DNA of 45,872 nt from an uncultured Clostridium sp. (GTDB lineage Bacteria; Bacillota; Clostridia; Christensenellales; CAG-138). The stretch covers positions 1-45,872 of the forward strand of contig UQNF01000010.1 of the NCBI GenBank assembly GCA_900542285.1, read 5' to 3'. Both the position numbers and the translations under genes were made by a program. The notes beneath the pieces were generated by a model. It was given only the letters and a program-made list of their open reading frames with translations. It did no database searches and was not told where the DNA came from. Positions 31,411 to 39,391 of this stretch are shown in pieces (the stretch's first letter is position 1; each line of letters begins with the position of its first letter).

Positions 31411-31454
31411 ATAACGCCCTTGGCTTGATTACTCATAGTCAAGGGCGTTATTTC
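31411..31454. terminator. Bidirectional terminator between the GNAT gene and the blaR1 remnant
   Basis: ATAACGCCCTTG (31411-31422) pairs with CAAGGGCGTTAT (31440-31451), followed by TTT on the plus strand and by AAAATC on the minus strand. Confidence 0.75.
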
Positions 31455-31537
31455 AACCGGTAGTTTGCTCATGCCCATTTTTTAGGGAAAACGAGCACGC
31501 GAGGTTTTCAGTTTTCATTTGATGCTGGTATGTGCCT

Positions 31538-31855
31538 TCATTCCCATACACGACCGTTTCCTTCGAGATACAGGTGTCCGTTCTCATTCAGCTTTATGGA
31601 ATAAAGACTTGTTTCGTCGGGTTCGGACTGTATTGCAAGGCGTACTTTGATTTCTCCGTTCTCATCCTTTGCAAAGCCGGCCAAATAGCGATAGCCATAT
31701 TCATAAAACACATCTCGATACTTCACGGAATAATTATCATAAACGGTGAGCGTGCAGGAGGAAATTCCGGAGATACCGCCAAGCCCGAGGAAGCATCTTT
31801 CTTACCGTTCACCATCGTCAATATCGATAAAAGCAGCTCCGAATGCGGAATAATA
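31538..31855 (-). pseudogene. 3' continuation of the blaR1-like gene, cut off by two in-frame stops
   Basis: The frame of the blaR1-like gene continues after its TGA without shift. It reads YYSAFGAAFIDIDDGER, meets a TAA, then continues through ISSCTLTVYDNYSVKYRDVF and YEYGYRYLAGFAKDENG to a final stop at 31538. The composition is that of a normal protein, so about 105 residues of an ancestral C-terminal domain are now downstream of stops at 31856-31858 and near 31805. No ribosome-binding site suggests independent translation. Either recent decay or, less likely, stop-codon readthrough or base-call error. Confidence 0.65.
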
Positions 31856-33412
31856 TCAATGATCGTCGGGGACGGCAACCATATAGATCAAATGGCAGTT
31901 TCTAATTGAGATATTATCTGCATAAACGATTCCGGAAGATAGCTCACCATCGTTATTATCCCCCTTTTCCTCCGCAGAAATGTCAAATGAGAAGAAAGGA
32001 CCATATTCTTCTTCACGATAATCAATGGAGAATGTGAGAGATGACAGGCAGTAGCTTGATAAAGCAGAATCAAAGTATCCTTCTGTGCTTGCCTCGGGAT
32101 CGTTTGCCAGCAGGTAGGTGTCGAAGCATTTTTCTCTCGGCGAATATGGGCTGCGAATGAGGTAGCTGTATTTCGATGAGGACAGAAACTCTTCGCCGGT
32201 ATCTCCGGTTCTGTCATAGAATTGCAGCAAAAACTTTTCGCCGTCATAGCTTAGCTCTTTGACCGTATACTCTAAGTCACTATCCGTCGTATAGGCCTGA
32301 TAGACCCGCACGATGGCAGAGTTCCCGGCTTGAGTCTTGTTGACAAATTCGAGCCAGCTCTTTTCGCCTGCAAGCAGCGTACATCCTTCTATTACCACGC
32401 AGCCGTCCTCTTCCGCCTGCTCTTTGGTATATCCGGTGCGAATATCCTCAAGTTCAGGCCATGCTTTCGGTTTTGCCTCTTCCGGGTCGGTCAGGAAACA
32501 TACGCCAAGGACGATGCATGCAATAATGGAGACTGCGATAAGCCACACGGCAGGTTTTTTATAATTGATCACTGATTTCACCCTTTCTTTTATGCCTGTC
32601 TCACCAAATGCCAGCGGACAGACAGTAATCATTCTTTTATTGATGCTGCATGAAAGCAGCGCATCCGAATAGTCTGCTCTTTGTTCGTTCCCAAGATCCT
32701 TAATGACCTTCTCATCACATGCAAGCTCAATATCCCTGCACAACAGTATGTATGCAAGCCACATAATGGGATTGAACCAATGTATTGCCAGCAGCAGAAA
32801 TCCAAGCGGCTTCCACCAATGATCCCTGCGACGGATATGCGCCTGCTCATGCGCAGCAGCATATTCCATATTTTGGCCGTCAGCGCTAAACGGAAGGTAG
32901 ATTTTGGGCTTGATTATTCCCAAGATAAAAGGAGAACTTACATTCTCACTTTGATAGATACTGCCGCAGAGACGAACGGCCGTGCGGACTCTGTTGTACA
33001 AGCTCCGATAGCTGATGGCGGAGTATAGGAGCAGAGCGGCAATGCCGGCTGCCCATATCCCTGCAAGCAAATGGATTCGGAATTGCAGAGGGTTTGCGCT
33101 CACTGTATCTGCAGAAGCATGCTGCGAAGCAGCGGTTTGGTTGATTATCGTGTTAATGGTGGGCATGTTGCCCTGCGTTGACGGTGCGGCTTCGACCATG
33201 AGTTCGGGACTGATCGTTTCGGCATTTGGTATCAGGCTCAGCGCACTTTCGATGGAAAAGGGACACAGAAGCCTTATCGCCACGACACCCCATAGCAGCA
33301 CATTCACCCACTTGGGAGCTTTCTTCAATATGAACCTCAATACAAGCACGGCAAGCACGACCCAGCTTGCAGATATGCTCATATTTATTATCTTCAGAAA
33401 AAGCTCAGTCAT
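31856..33412 (-). CDS. BlaR1/MecR1-type M56 metallopeptidase sensor, probably C-terminally shortened
   Basis: A 518-residue membrane protein. N-terminal membrane helices lead to a cytoplasmic zinc-protease domain with HEQAH in YAAAHEQAHIRRRDHWWK (near 188) and the downstream glutamate region DIELACDEKVIKDLG. Another helix (about 292-312) leads to an extracellular sensor of unknown fold, not the penicillin-binding domain of true BlaR1. Such proteins cleave a BlaI-type repressor on sensing a ligand. The start overlaps the blaI stop by 8 bases with AGGAG before it. The same frame continues past the stop, so the sensor has probably lost its distal part. Confidence 0.82.
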   Translation of the reverse strand: MTELFLKIINMSISASWVVLAVLVLRFILKKAPKWVNVLLWGVVAIRLLCPFSIESALSLIPNAETISPELMVEAAPSTQGNMPTINTIINQTAASQHASADTVSANPLQFRIHLLAGIWAAGIAALLLYSAISYRSLYNRVRTAVRLCGSIYQSENVSSPFILGIIKPKIYLPFSADGQNMEYAAAHEQAHIRRRDHWWKPLGFLLLAIHWFNPIMWLAYILLCRDIELACDEKVIKDLGNEQRADYSDALLSCSINKRMITVCPLAFGETGIKERVKSVINYKKPAVWLIAVSIIACIVLGVCFLTDPEEAKPKAWPELEDIRTGYTKEQAEEDGCVVIEGCTLLAGEKSWLEFVNKTQAGNSAIVRVYQAYTTDSDLEYTVKELSYDGEKFLLQFYDRTGDTGEEFLSSSKYSYLIRSPYSPREKCFDTYLLANDPEASTEGYFDSALSSYCLSSLTFSIDYREEEYGPFFSFDISAEEKGDNNDGELSSGIVYADNISIRNCHLIYMVAVPDDH

Positions 33413-33779
33413 CGTGGGACTCCTGCCGGAAGCGATCGATCATTCGCTGGATCTCGTCTATCTCCTCCTCGCTGATGTTCTTGCGCTTGGTGAATGCAGC
33501 GACAAAAGCAGGCAGCGAGCCGCCAAATTTTTTCTCCACAAGCTCATCGATCTCGGCTGCCTGCACATCATCCTTGGCGACCAAAGCCGTTACAATGGTG
33601 TTTTCGTTCTTAAGAACGCCGCGTTCGGACAGACGCTTAATTACCGTATAAGTTGTTGAGGGCTTCCAGCCAAGCTGATCCTTGCACAGCGCAACGAGTT
33701 CGCTGCTCTTTATCGGCTCGTGATCCCACAGTATCGTGCAAAATCGATATTCGCTCTCAAACACCTTGGGGGTATCCAT
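33405..33779 (-). CDS. BlaI/MecI/CopY-family transcriptional repressor
   Basis: A 124-residue winged-helix repressor: YRFCTILWDHEPIKSSELVALCKDQLGWKPSTTYTVIKRLSERGVLKNE is the DNA-binding half, and the remainder (VEKKFGGSLPAFVAAF, ISEEEIDEIQRMIDRF) is the dimerisation part. It represses its own operon until cleaved by the partner protease encoded immediately downstream. Two dyads of TCTAA-type sequence overlap its promoter. AAGGAGG lies 11 bases before the ATG. Confidence 0.92.
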   Translation of the reverse strand: MDTPKVFESEYRFCTILWDHEPIKSSELVALCKDQLGWKPSTTYTVIKRLSERGVLKNENTIVTALVAKDDVQAAEIDELVEKKFGGSLPAFVAAFTKRKNISEEEIDEIQRMIDRFRQESHDD

Positions 33780-33799
33780 TCGTTATGCTTCCTCCTTAG

Positions 33800-33837
33800 T
33801 CTAATTCATTAGAGTGATTTTAGTCTAACAGATTAGA
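33800..33837 (-). promoter_or_regulatory. Tandem BlaI-type operators
   Basis: Two dyads 24 bp apart: TCTAATTCATTAGA (33800-33813, perfect) and TCTAACAGATTAGA (33824-33837, one mismatch). The second overlaps the -10 box and spacer of the blaI promoter; the first lies downstream of it. About two helical turns separate the centres, so both could be bound on one DNA face. Confidence 0.75.
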
Positions 33838-33850
33838 TTAGAAATGTCAA
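33822..33850 (-). promoter_or_regulatory. Promoter of the blaI-blaR1 operon
   Basis: Minus strand: TTGACA (33845-33850), 17-bp spacer, TAGACT (33822-33827). Confidence 0.75.
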
Positions 33851-33965
33851 CTGCCAATATTAATATATTTTTGACTCGGATTTGCCGGCAAAGCGATTAT
33901 TTCAAAGAGAATCTAATGTATGCAAAATGCGAAAGATGGTTGAAGCATGGCACTTCTCGTCATAT

Positions 33966-34002
33966 GAAGAAAGCCCGGCTTTGCGTAAGGCAAAGCCGAG
34001 CT
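33966..34002 (-). terminator. Terminator of the AraC-family gene
   Basis: AGCCCGGCTTTGC (33972-33984) pairs with GCAAAGCCGAGCT (33990-34002) with one mismatch. On the minus strand it is followed by TTTCTTC. Confidence 0.7.
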
Positions 34003-34091
34003 GATTTGACCTAAAAACGCAGACCGGTTGATTCGGCGCAGAGGTGACACGACCTCGGCTCCGCGTCAAAGACCTTAGAGCTGTGGCGTTA

Positions 34092-34970
34092 TCACTTTTT
34101 CTCGTTCACTGCGATCCAGATCTCGCATACATAGTCGGGATTCTGCACATCGGCCGAGGGATAGACCTCAAGCTCGATACCGCTGCCGTACTCGTAGGTG
34201 CTGCTTTGAGGGAAGAATTCCGTGCATATCTTTTTGTACGTTTCCTTGAATGCGTCCGGCATTATGCCTCTGCACTGGAACACCGCATAGGTGTATGCAG
34301 GGATCTCTGCAATTTCAAATCGGTCATCCGTTATCGGCTTGCCGTTGTATTCCGCGCCTATGCCGTATGGGAAGGCGGAATCGGACAGCTCATCGGAGAA
34401 GCATATTCCGAGTATCCCATGGAGATGTTCAAAGCTTGCGTATTCGCATAGCCTCTCCATAGTGCCGTCCGCATTGCATTCGGCCCAGAACTTCGAAATA
34501 TCGGCGGTCGCTGCGTCGCCATGGGGCTTGTGTACCTGCTTCTTTCGGCAGATGATTTTAAAAGCGTCTCTTTTTTCAATCCTGTAATCCATAATATTAC
34601 CTCCATCCAGAATCAGCTTAACGGAAAGACGGGAAAAGGACTTGATATTACAGCCTCGGCGTGCTTCGGTTGGCGTGATGCCATGAAAGCGTGTGAAAGC
34701 GCGAGAAAAGCTTTCTGGCGTATCGTATCCGTATTGCAGCGCAATATCGATGATCTTTTTATCTGTATGGTGAAGCTCATCGGCGGCAAGCGACAGACGG
34801 CGCATACGGATATAATCGCCCAGCGTATAGCCAACAAGCATACTGAACATCCGCTGAAAATGAAACGACGACGAGGCGGCCTCCCTTGCCGCGGCTTCAT
34901 AATCGATATCGTCCGTCAGATGCGCTTCGATATAGTCCAGCGCCCTCTGAATGCCTGTGATCCAGTCCAT
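34092..34970 (-). CDS. AraC-family regulator with GyrI-like effector domain
   Basis: A 292-residue regulator. Residues about 8-105 hold two helix-turn-helices (DIDYEAAAREAASSSFHFQRMFSMLVGYTLGDYIRMRRL and KKIIDIALQYGYDTPESFSRAFTRFHGITPTEAR). Residues about 125-290 form a GyrI-like ligand-binding domain of the Rob/SbmC type (YRIEKRDAFKIICRKKQV, DRFEIAEIPAYTYAVFQCRG, YEYGSGIELEVYPSADVQNPDYVCEIWIAV). These proteins often answer drugs or other small organic ligands. The ATG at 34970 has GGGAGG upstream, and an extended -10 sequence TGCTATAAT lies at 34997-35005. The target is not evident. Confidence 0.88.
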   Translation of the reverse strand: MDWITGIQRALDYIEAHLTDDIDYEAAAREAASSSFHFQRMFSMLVGYTLGDYIRMRRLSLAADELHHTDKKIIDIALQYGYDTPESFSRAFTRFHGITPTEARRGCNIKSFSRLSVKLILDGGNIMDYRIEKRDAFKIICRKKQVHKPHGDAATADISKFWAECNADGTMERLCEYASFEHLHGILGICFSDELSDSAFPYGIGAEYNGKPITDDRFEIAEIPAYTYAVFQCRGIMPDAFKETYKKICTEFFPQSSTYEYGSGIELEVYPSADVQNPDYVCEIWIAVNEKK

Positions 34971-34996
34971 AAGCATCCTCCCTTCCGTATGCGGGT

Positions 34997-35005
34997 ATTA
35001 TAGCA
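34997..35005 (-). promoter_or_regulatory. Extended -10 promoter element of the AraC-family gene
   Basis: Minus strand TGC-TATAAT (hexamer 34997-35002), 27 bases before the start codon. No good -35 is visible, fitting an extended -10 promoter. Confidence 0.55.
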
Positions 35006-35053
35006 GTAATAGACCCGTGATGCTTGACTTTTTGTGCGGAGCGGTGTCACGTT

Positions 35054-36205
35054 TCATTTGCTGCGGTGAAGCACAAACCGCTGAACGGGATAATCAAACT
35101 CGGTAAACAGCTCCTCCGGCAGAAAACCGAATGTTTGGTATAACGCCCTTGGTGCGATGCCCTTTGGATCGTCATCCCGAAAGGTGGTAACGCTGATATC
35201 ACCGCTCGGCATACGGCGCAGCATTTCGCTTATCAGTAAGGACGCTGCACCCAAGCGACGGTATTTCGGATGCACCGCCATGCACGAAAGCGTATGGAGT
35301 TTCGGAGAAAACAGCAAAATGCCTGCCAGAGAATCGCCTATGTACGCGCAAAGTGCGGTCTTTCTGCCAACATTCTTAATCAGAGTCTTTGTATAATCCT
35401 CCATGTCAAGCCCGGGGAAATCCGAAGCTACGGTATTTACCAGGTTGAGCCAATCGGGGATATCCGCCTGCTCTGCGCAGCGGATCTTTATCCGGAGCGG
35501 CCGATGGTCTGTCGCCTGTTCACGTATCCATGCCCTAAGCACATTAAGCTGTTCGACGGTATGGAACCAATGCTCGCCGTCCTCGTAAATCCGAAGAGAG
35601 CAGCCGAAGCGATTGGCAAAATCCAGCACCGATTCGCGATCGGTCAGCTCGTCATGCCCTGCATAAAGAATTGCGGTCGGACTGTTCCACTCAAGGATAG
35701 GATGATGCTTTGCATATTCATAATATTCCCAAGACAGAGGCTCCCCATAGCTTGTACAAACCTCCTTTTCGGCTTGCAGCCTCTCGGCACTCACCGATGC
35801 CGATTCCATCATTTTTTCGATGAGCGCGGACATATCCAAAATGGGGGAGACAAACAGGCATTTTTCAAAGCGATATTCGGAAAACGCCTGAAGCGAAAAA
35901 TATGCGCCTATGCTGACTGCGCAGAGCAGCACATGCTTCCGGCGCTGTTCTGCAAAACGCAAAACGTCCTGCAACTCGGGCACTACATCCCACGGCACCG
36001 CCTTCTTCGTACTGCTTTTGCGTGCGCCGTGTTCCGGAAGGTCGATGCCCAGCACTTGTATTCCCTGCGGACATACTATCTCCGCAAGGCTTTCGGCTTC
36101 TTCCTTATTACCGCATTTTCCGTGGATAAACAGATAAATCCGGTCCGATTCCTCGCCATATAACACGGCCGGGATTTCTCCGATTTGAAATATCGTCTCT
36201 TTCAT
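35054..36205 (-). CDS. Fusion of an alpha/beta hydrolase and a GNAT acetyltransferase
   Basis: A 383-residue two-domain protein. Residues about 1-235 are an alpha/beta hydrolase: YLFIHGKCGNKEEAESL is the oxyanion segment, CAVSIGAY gives the nucleophile serine (Ala replaces the usual first Gly), AGHDELTDRE the acid and EDGEHWFH the histidine. Residues about 240-383 are a GNAT domain with LHTLSCMAVHPKYRRLGAASLLISEML as the acetyl-CoA site and ALYQTFGFLPEE at the end. The fusion suggests deacylation and acetylation of one substrate, which is unknown. The start overlaps the stop of the frameshifted AAC(6')-like gene (ATGA) upstream. Confidence 0.82.
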   Translation of the reverse strand: MKETIFQIGEIPAVLYGEESDRIYLFIHGKCGNKEEAESLAEIVCPQGIQVLGIDLPEHGARKSSTKKAVPWDVVPELQDVLRFAEQRRKHVLLCAVSIGAYFSLQAFSEYRFEKCLFVSPILDMSALIEKMMESASVSAERLQAEKEVCTSYGEPLSWEYYEYAKHHPILEWNSPTAILYAGHDELTDRESVLDFANRFGCSLRIYEDGEHWFHTVEQLNVLRAWIREQATDHRPLRIKIRCAEQADIPDWLNLVNTVASDFPGLDMEDYTKTLIKNVGRKTALCAYIGDSLAGILLFSPKLHTLSCMAVHPKYRRLGAASLLISEMLRRMPSGDISVTTFRDDDPKGIAPRALYQTFGFLPEELFTEFDYPVQRFVLHRSK

Positions 36206-36653
36206 TCCATACTCCTATCGTACAGCGTTTTTCTAAAACAAATAATACGGTTGACCTCGGTGAAACCCATGCTGAGATGAAAACTAAAGCCGGCATCGTT
36301 TGACAGCTCACAATCGCTTGCAAACTCCGTGCAGCCTTTTTCTCTTGCCCAGCTCTCACAAGCTCCAAGGAGCTGTTTTGCCAGTCCATGGTTTTGGTAT
36401 TCCGCATAACATATATGCCCTCCAGATAGCCAACCGGGCTGGTGGTCGTTCCCTCCACATAGTCATGCCGCAGCTGACATTGGGCAAAGCCCACCGAAAC
36501 ATCCGATTCATAGGCAATAAAGCAAGCCGCTTCATCCGATTTCAGCATATCAGCGAATTCATCACGGAGTTCCTCCACGCCATGGTTATTCCATAACAAA
36601 ACTGCCAGGCAGGCTAATTCTTCCGCATCGCCCTCGATAGCTCTTTTTATCAT
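36202..36653 (-). pseudogene. AAC(6')-like GNAT acetyltransferase, frameshifted
   Basis: The N-terminal half reads normally: IKRAIEGDAEELACLAVLLW, EAACFIAYESDVSVGFAQCQLRHDYVEGT, VGYLEGIYV. At about 36407 the coding frame shifts. The continuation in the next frame is the expected family ending: AEYQNHGLAKQLLGACESWA, REKGCTEFASDCELS, FHLSMGFTEVNRIICFRK. A single missing base, most simply one T in GTTTAT, explains it. The restored gene would have about 150 residues and end with an ATGA overlap on the hydrolase gene, the geometry of an intact coupled pair. Relatives acetylate aminoglycosides at the 6' position. As written it encodes a nonsense tail after residue 85. Confidence 0.8.
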
Positions 36654-36760
36654 TGCTAACCTCTTTCAACCGGGAGGTATTATGCTTTTTAAGCTTATAG
36701 GGACTGACATCCTGAGCTTTTCAATCACATCCATACCCTTACACCGCATTCTCTGTTACG

Positions 36761-36789
36761 AGTATACATAAACAAGGATGAACAATCAA
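36761..36789 (-). promoter_or_regulatory. Promoter of the AAC(6')-like/hydrolase operon
   Basis: Minus strand: TTGATT (36784-36789), 17-bp spacer, TATACT (36761-36766). Confidence 0.65.
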
Positions 36790-36859
36790 CACGGACGACA
36801 GAAAACAATGATATATTATTAAGCTCCTGCAGGTGCGAGGGCATATGCGGACAGTTCGG

Positions 36860-36888
36860 TTGAAAAGCTTTTGATTATATGCTATAGT
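36860..36888 (+). promoter_or_regulatory. Promoter of the two-component system
   Basis: TTGAAA (36860-36865), 17-bp spacer, TGC-TATAGT (hexamer 36883-36888), 36 bp before the start codon. Confidence 0.75.
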
Positions 36889-36924
36889 TGAATAAAATCA
36901 TGGCCGAACAGAATGGAGAGGATT

Positions 36925-37596
36925 ATGACAGAAATACTGCTGGTGGAGGACGACAAGGGTATCGTTGCCAACCTTACTGAGTACCTGACTTCTGAAGGGT
37001 ACAGCGTAAAGAGTGCATCGGGACAGGCAGGGGCAATGAAGCTGCTCGAGAGTGAGCGATTTGATCTCGCTCTGCTTGATATTTCACTGTCCGACGGAAA
37101 TGGCTTTGCCGTCTGTTCGGCGATAAAAGCCGACTATGGTATTCCCGTCATCTTCCTAACCGCTTCGAGTGATGAGTACAGCACCGTTACGGGGTTTGAG
37201 ATAGGCGCAGATGATTATATTTCAAAGCCCTTCAGGCCAAGGGAGCTTGTAACAAGGATAAGGAATATCCTTCGTCTGACAAGGGGCGCAGGAACCGCAA
37301 TCCATATTGGCGAACTGACGGTGGATACGGTTAAGGGCACCGTGAACAAGAACGGCAGGGATCTGTATCTGTCCGCCCTCGAATACCGCTTGTTTTTGGT
37401 TTTTCTCAGCAATCGAGGAATGGTTCTCACAAGGTCACAGCTCCTCGAGGCGATATGGGATATCGCAGGGGAGTTTGTAAATGACAACACCCTAACGGTC
37501 TATATCAAACGCCTTAGGGAAAAGATCGAGGATGATCCGCAGAATCCGACCGTGATAAAGACGGTTCGCGGACTGGGCTATAAGGTTGACGCATGA
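36925..37596 (+). CDS. OmpR-family response regulator
   Basis: A 223-residue regulator. The receiver domain (1-115) has the acidic pair Glu8-Asp9-Asp10 in LLVEDD, phospho-acceptor Asp52 in LLDISLSDG, the Thr/Ala switch in FLTASSD and Lys101 in SKPF. The C-terminal winged helix (about 127-223) has LSALEYRLFLVFLSNRGMVLTRSQLLEAIWD and VYIKRLREKIEDDP...VIKTVRGLGYKVD. The ATG at 36925 is preferred because GGAGAGGA precedes it; the upstream in-frame ATG overlaps that site. The stop overlaps the histidine kinase start by 4 bases. Confidence 0.95.
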   Translation: MTEILLVEDDKGIVANLTEYLTSEGYSVKSASGQAGAMKLLESERFDLALLDISLSDGNGFAVCSAIKADYGIPVIFLTASSDEYSTVTGFEIGADDYISKPFRPRELVTRIRNILRLTRGAGTAIHIGELTVDTVKGTVNKNGRDLYLSALEYRLFLVFLSNRGMVLTRSQLLEAIWDIAGEFVNDNTLTVYIKRLREKIEDDPQNPTVIKTVRGLGYKVDA

Positions 37597-38597
37597 TGAA
37601 GCTGTTCAGAAACCCCGAAGTCAAAAGGACGCTGCTGCTTTACTGCATCGTTGCCGCAGCGGCGACAGCGGCAGCGTTTATTATGGAAGGAAGATTTGGC
37701 TTTCTTATGCTGGCGGTATGCGGAGCGTTCATAATTATCTATATCGCTGCAACATACAGACGATACAAACGCATTTCCGACCTTGCCGCTGATATAGACC
37801 GGATTCTGCACGGAGATCAGCATATTGATATTGAAAAGTATGCGGAGGGGGAGCTGGGGATATTGCAGAGCGAGGTGCACAAGATGACCATTCGCCTGCG
37901 AGAACAGCAGCAGAGCCTAATGGACGATAAAATTTATCTTGCCGATGCCATTGCGGATATTTCGCATCAGATACGCACTCCGCTCACCTCTATAAATCTG
38001 CTCGTGTCCTTTATTTCAGAACCCGGGATAACCGATGAACGGCGTCAGAAACTGTCCTGCGAGCTTTATGAGCTTCTGTCACGTATTGATTGGCTGATAA
38101 CCGCTCTGCTTAAGATCTCCAAGCTGGACGCAGGGACGGCTAAGCTCAAGGCGGAAAGAATACCGCTTGCCAAACTGCTTGAGAGAGCGACCGCGCCGCT
38201 GCTGGTTACCATGGATCTGCGGGATCAGGCGTTGAGGATGACCGCTGACGGAGAGTTCTTCGGTGATGTATCGTGGACTTGCGAAGCGATAGCAAATGTT
38301 GCTAAAAACTGCATGGAGCATACACCCGAGGGCGGCATGGTGGAGATCAGTGCGTCGGACAATGCTCTGTATACCGAGATAGTCATATCCGATAACGGCG
38401 AGGGTATTCCTTCCGAGGATATTCCGCATATCTTTGAACGCTTTTATAAGGGTAAGAACTCCGACGATAAGGGCTTTGGCATCGGCCTCGCATTGGCGAG
38501 AATGATAATTACGAGCCAGAACGGCACGATAAAAGCGGAAAACAGGCTGCCGAACGGCGCAAGATTCATCATTCGTTTTTATAAGGGAACCGTCTGA
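37593..38597 (+). CDS. Intramembrane-sensing type histidine kinase
   Basis: A 334-residue sensor kinase with two membrane helices (about 12-30 and 37-54) separated by only a few residues, so it has almost no extracellular sensor. A HAMP-like linker follows, then the H-box DISHQIRTPLTSI (His125), N-box NVAKNCMEHTP (Asn239), G1 ISDNGEGIP (Asp267), F-box FERFYKG and G2 GFGIGLA. Kinases of this build, next to ABC exporters with large FtsX permeases, usually sense antimicrobial peptides through the transporter itself (BceS-type). The genes that follow fit that. Confidence 0.92.
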   Translation: MMKLFRNPEVKRTLLLYCIVAAAATAAAFIMEGRFGFLMLAVCGAFIIIYIAATYRRYKRISDLAADIDRILHGDQHIDIEKYAEGELGILQSEVHKMTIRLREQQQSLMDDKIYLADAIADISHQIRTPLTSINLLVSFISEPGITDERRQKLSCELYELLSRIDWLITALLKISKLDAGTAKLKAERIPLAKLLERATAPLLVTMDLRDQALRMTADGEFFGDVSWTCEAIANVAKNCMEHTPEGGMVEISASDNALYTEIVISDNGEGIPSEDIPHIFERFYKGKNSDDKGFGIGLALARMIITSQNGTIKAENRLPNGARFIIRFYKGTV

Positions 38598-38618
38598 TAG
38601 GCGGCTCTCCTTTTCGTT

Positions 38619-38665
38619 AGGTGACGATTTTGTTATAAAGGAGTCACCGCCGTGTCACATTGACA
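38619..38665 (+). promoter_or_regulatory. Probable response-regulator operator upstream of the ABC genes
   Basis: The 110-bp gap between the kinase and ABC genes holds two dyads: GGTGAC (38620-38625) with GTCACC (38642-38647), and the perfect TGTCA-CAT-TGACA (38653-38665). The latter overlaps a -35-like TTGACA (38660-38665) followed by a weak -10. OmpR-type regulators of Bce-like systems bind such TGTCA-type repeats, so this is a plausible inducible promoter. Confidence 0.5.
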
Positions 38666-38707
38666 TCGCATAATTGACCCATAATCAACAATAAGGAGTA
38701 AAAAACT

Positions 38708-39391
38708 ATGGAAATACTCAGGGTTGAAAACCTTTGCAAAACATACGGCAAGGATGATAACATGGTCAAGGCGTTGGACAATGTATCCTTCTCTGTAAGC
38801 AAGGGTGAGTTTTTGGCGATCATAGGCCCGTCGGGTTCGGGCAAATCGACCTTGCTTCACATTTTGGGCGGCGTCGATAGGCCTACAAGCGGAAAGGTGT
38901 ACATGGACGGCTGCGATGTTTATTCGCAGAATGAAGAGCAGCTTGCCATATTTCGCCGCCGTCAGGTCGGGCTTATCTATCAGTTCTATAACCTCATCCC
39001 GGTGCTCAATGTAACCGAGAACATAACCCTTCCCGTACTCATGGATGGCAGAAAGGTGAACCGAGACAGACTGACGGAGCTTATGACAACATTGAAGCTT
39101 GTCGGACGCGAAAAGCATCTCCCGAATCAGCTTTCGGGCGGTCAGCAGCAGAGGGTATCCATCGGCAGAGCCCTTATGAACGCACCTGCCGTCGTGCTCG
39201 CCGATGAGCCGACCGGAAATCTTGACTCCAGGAACAGTCAGGAGATCGTGGATCTTCTTAAAGTATCCAACAAGAAATACGATCAAACCCTTATCATCAT
39301 TACCCACGATGAGAATATCGCCCTGCAGGCAGACCGCATACTTGCCATTGAGGATGGGAAGATCACTCGTGATGAGGTGATACGCAGATGA
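38708..39391 (+). CDS. ABC transporter ATP-binding protein (MacB/BceA type)
   Basis: A 227-residue ATPase with Walker A GPSGSGKS (40-47), Q-loop YQFYNLIP (91-98), signature LSGGQQQR (142-149), Walker B VVLADE (162-167) with D-loop NLDS, and the switch histidine in ITHDENIA. The sequence type, including QFYNLIPVLNVTENI, is that of lipoprotein/antimicrobial-peptide exporters partnered with FtsX-fold permeases. The stop overlaps the permease start by 4 bases. AAGGAG lies before the ATG. Confidence 0.95.
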   Translation: MEILRVENLCKTYGKDDNMVKALDNVSFSVSKGEFLAIIGPSGSGKSTLLHILGGVDRPTSGKVYMDGCDVYSQNEEQLAIFRRRQVGLIYQFYNLIPVLNVTENITLPVLMDGRKVNRDRLTELMTTLKLVGREKHLPNQLSGGQQQRVSIGRALMNAPAVVLADEPTGNLDSRNSQEIVDLLKVSNKKYDQTLIIITHDENIALQADRILAIEDGKITRDEVIRR

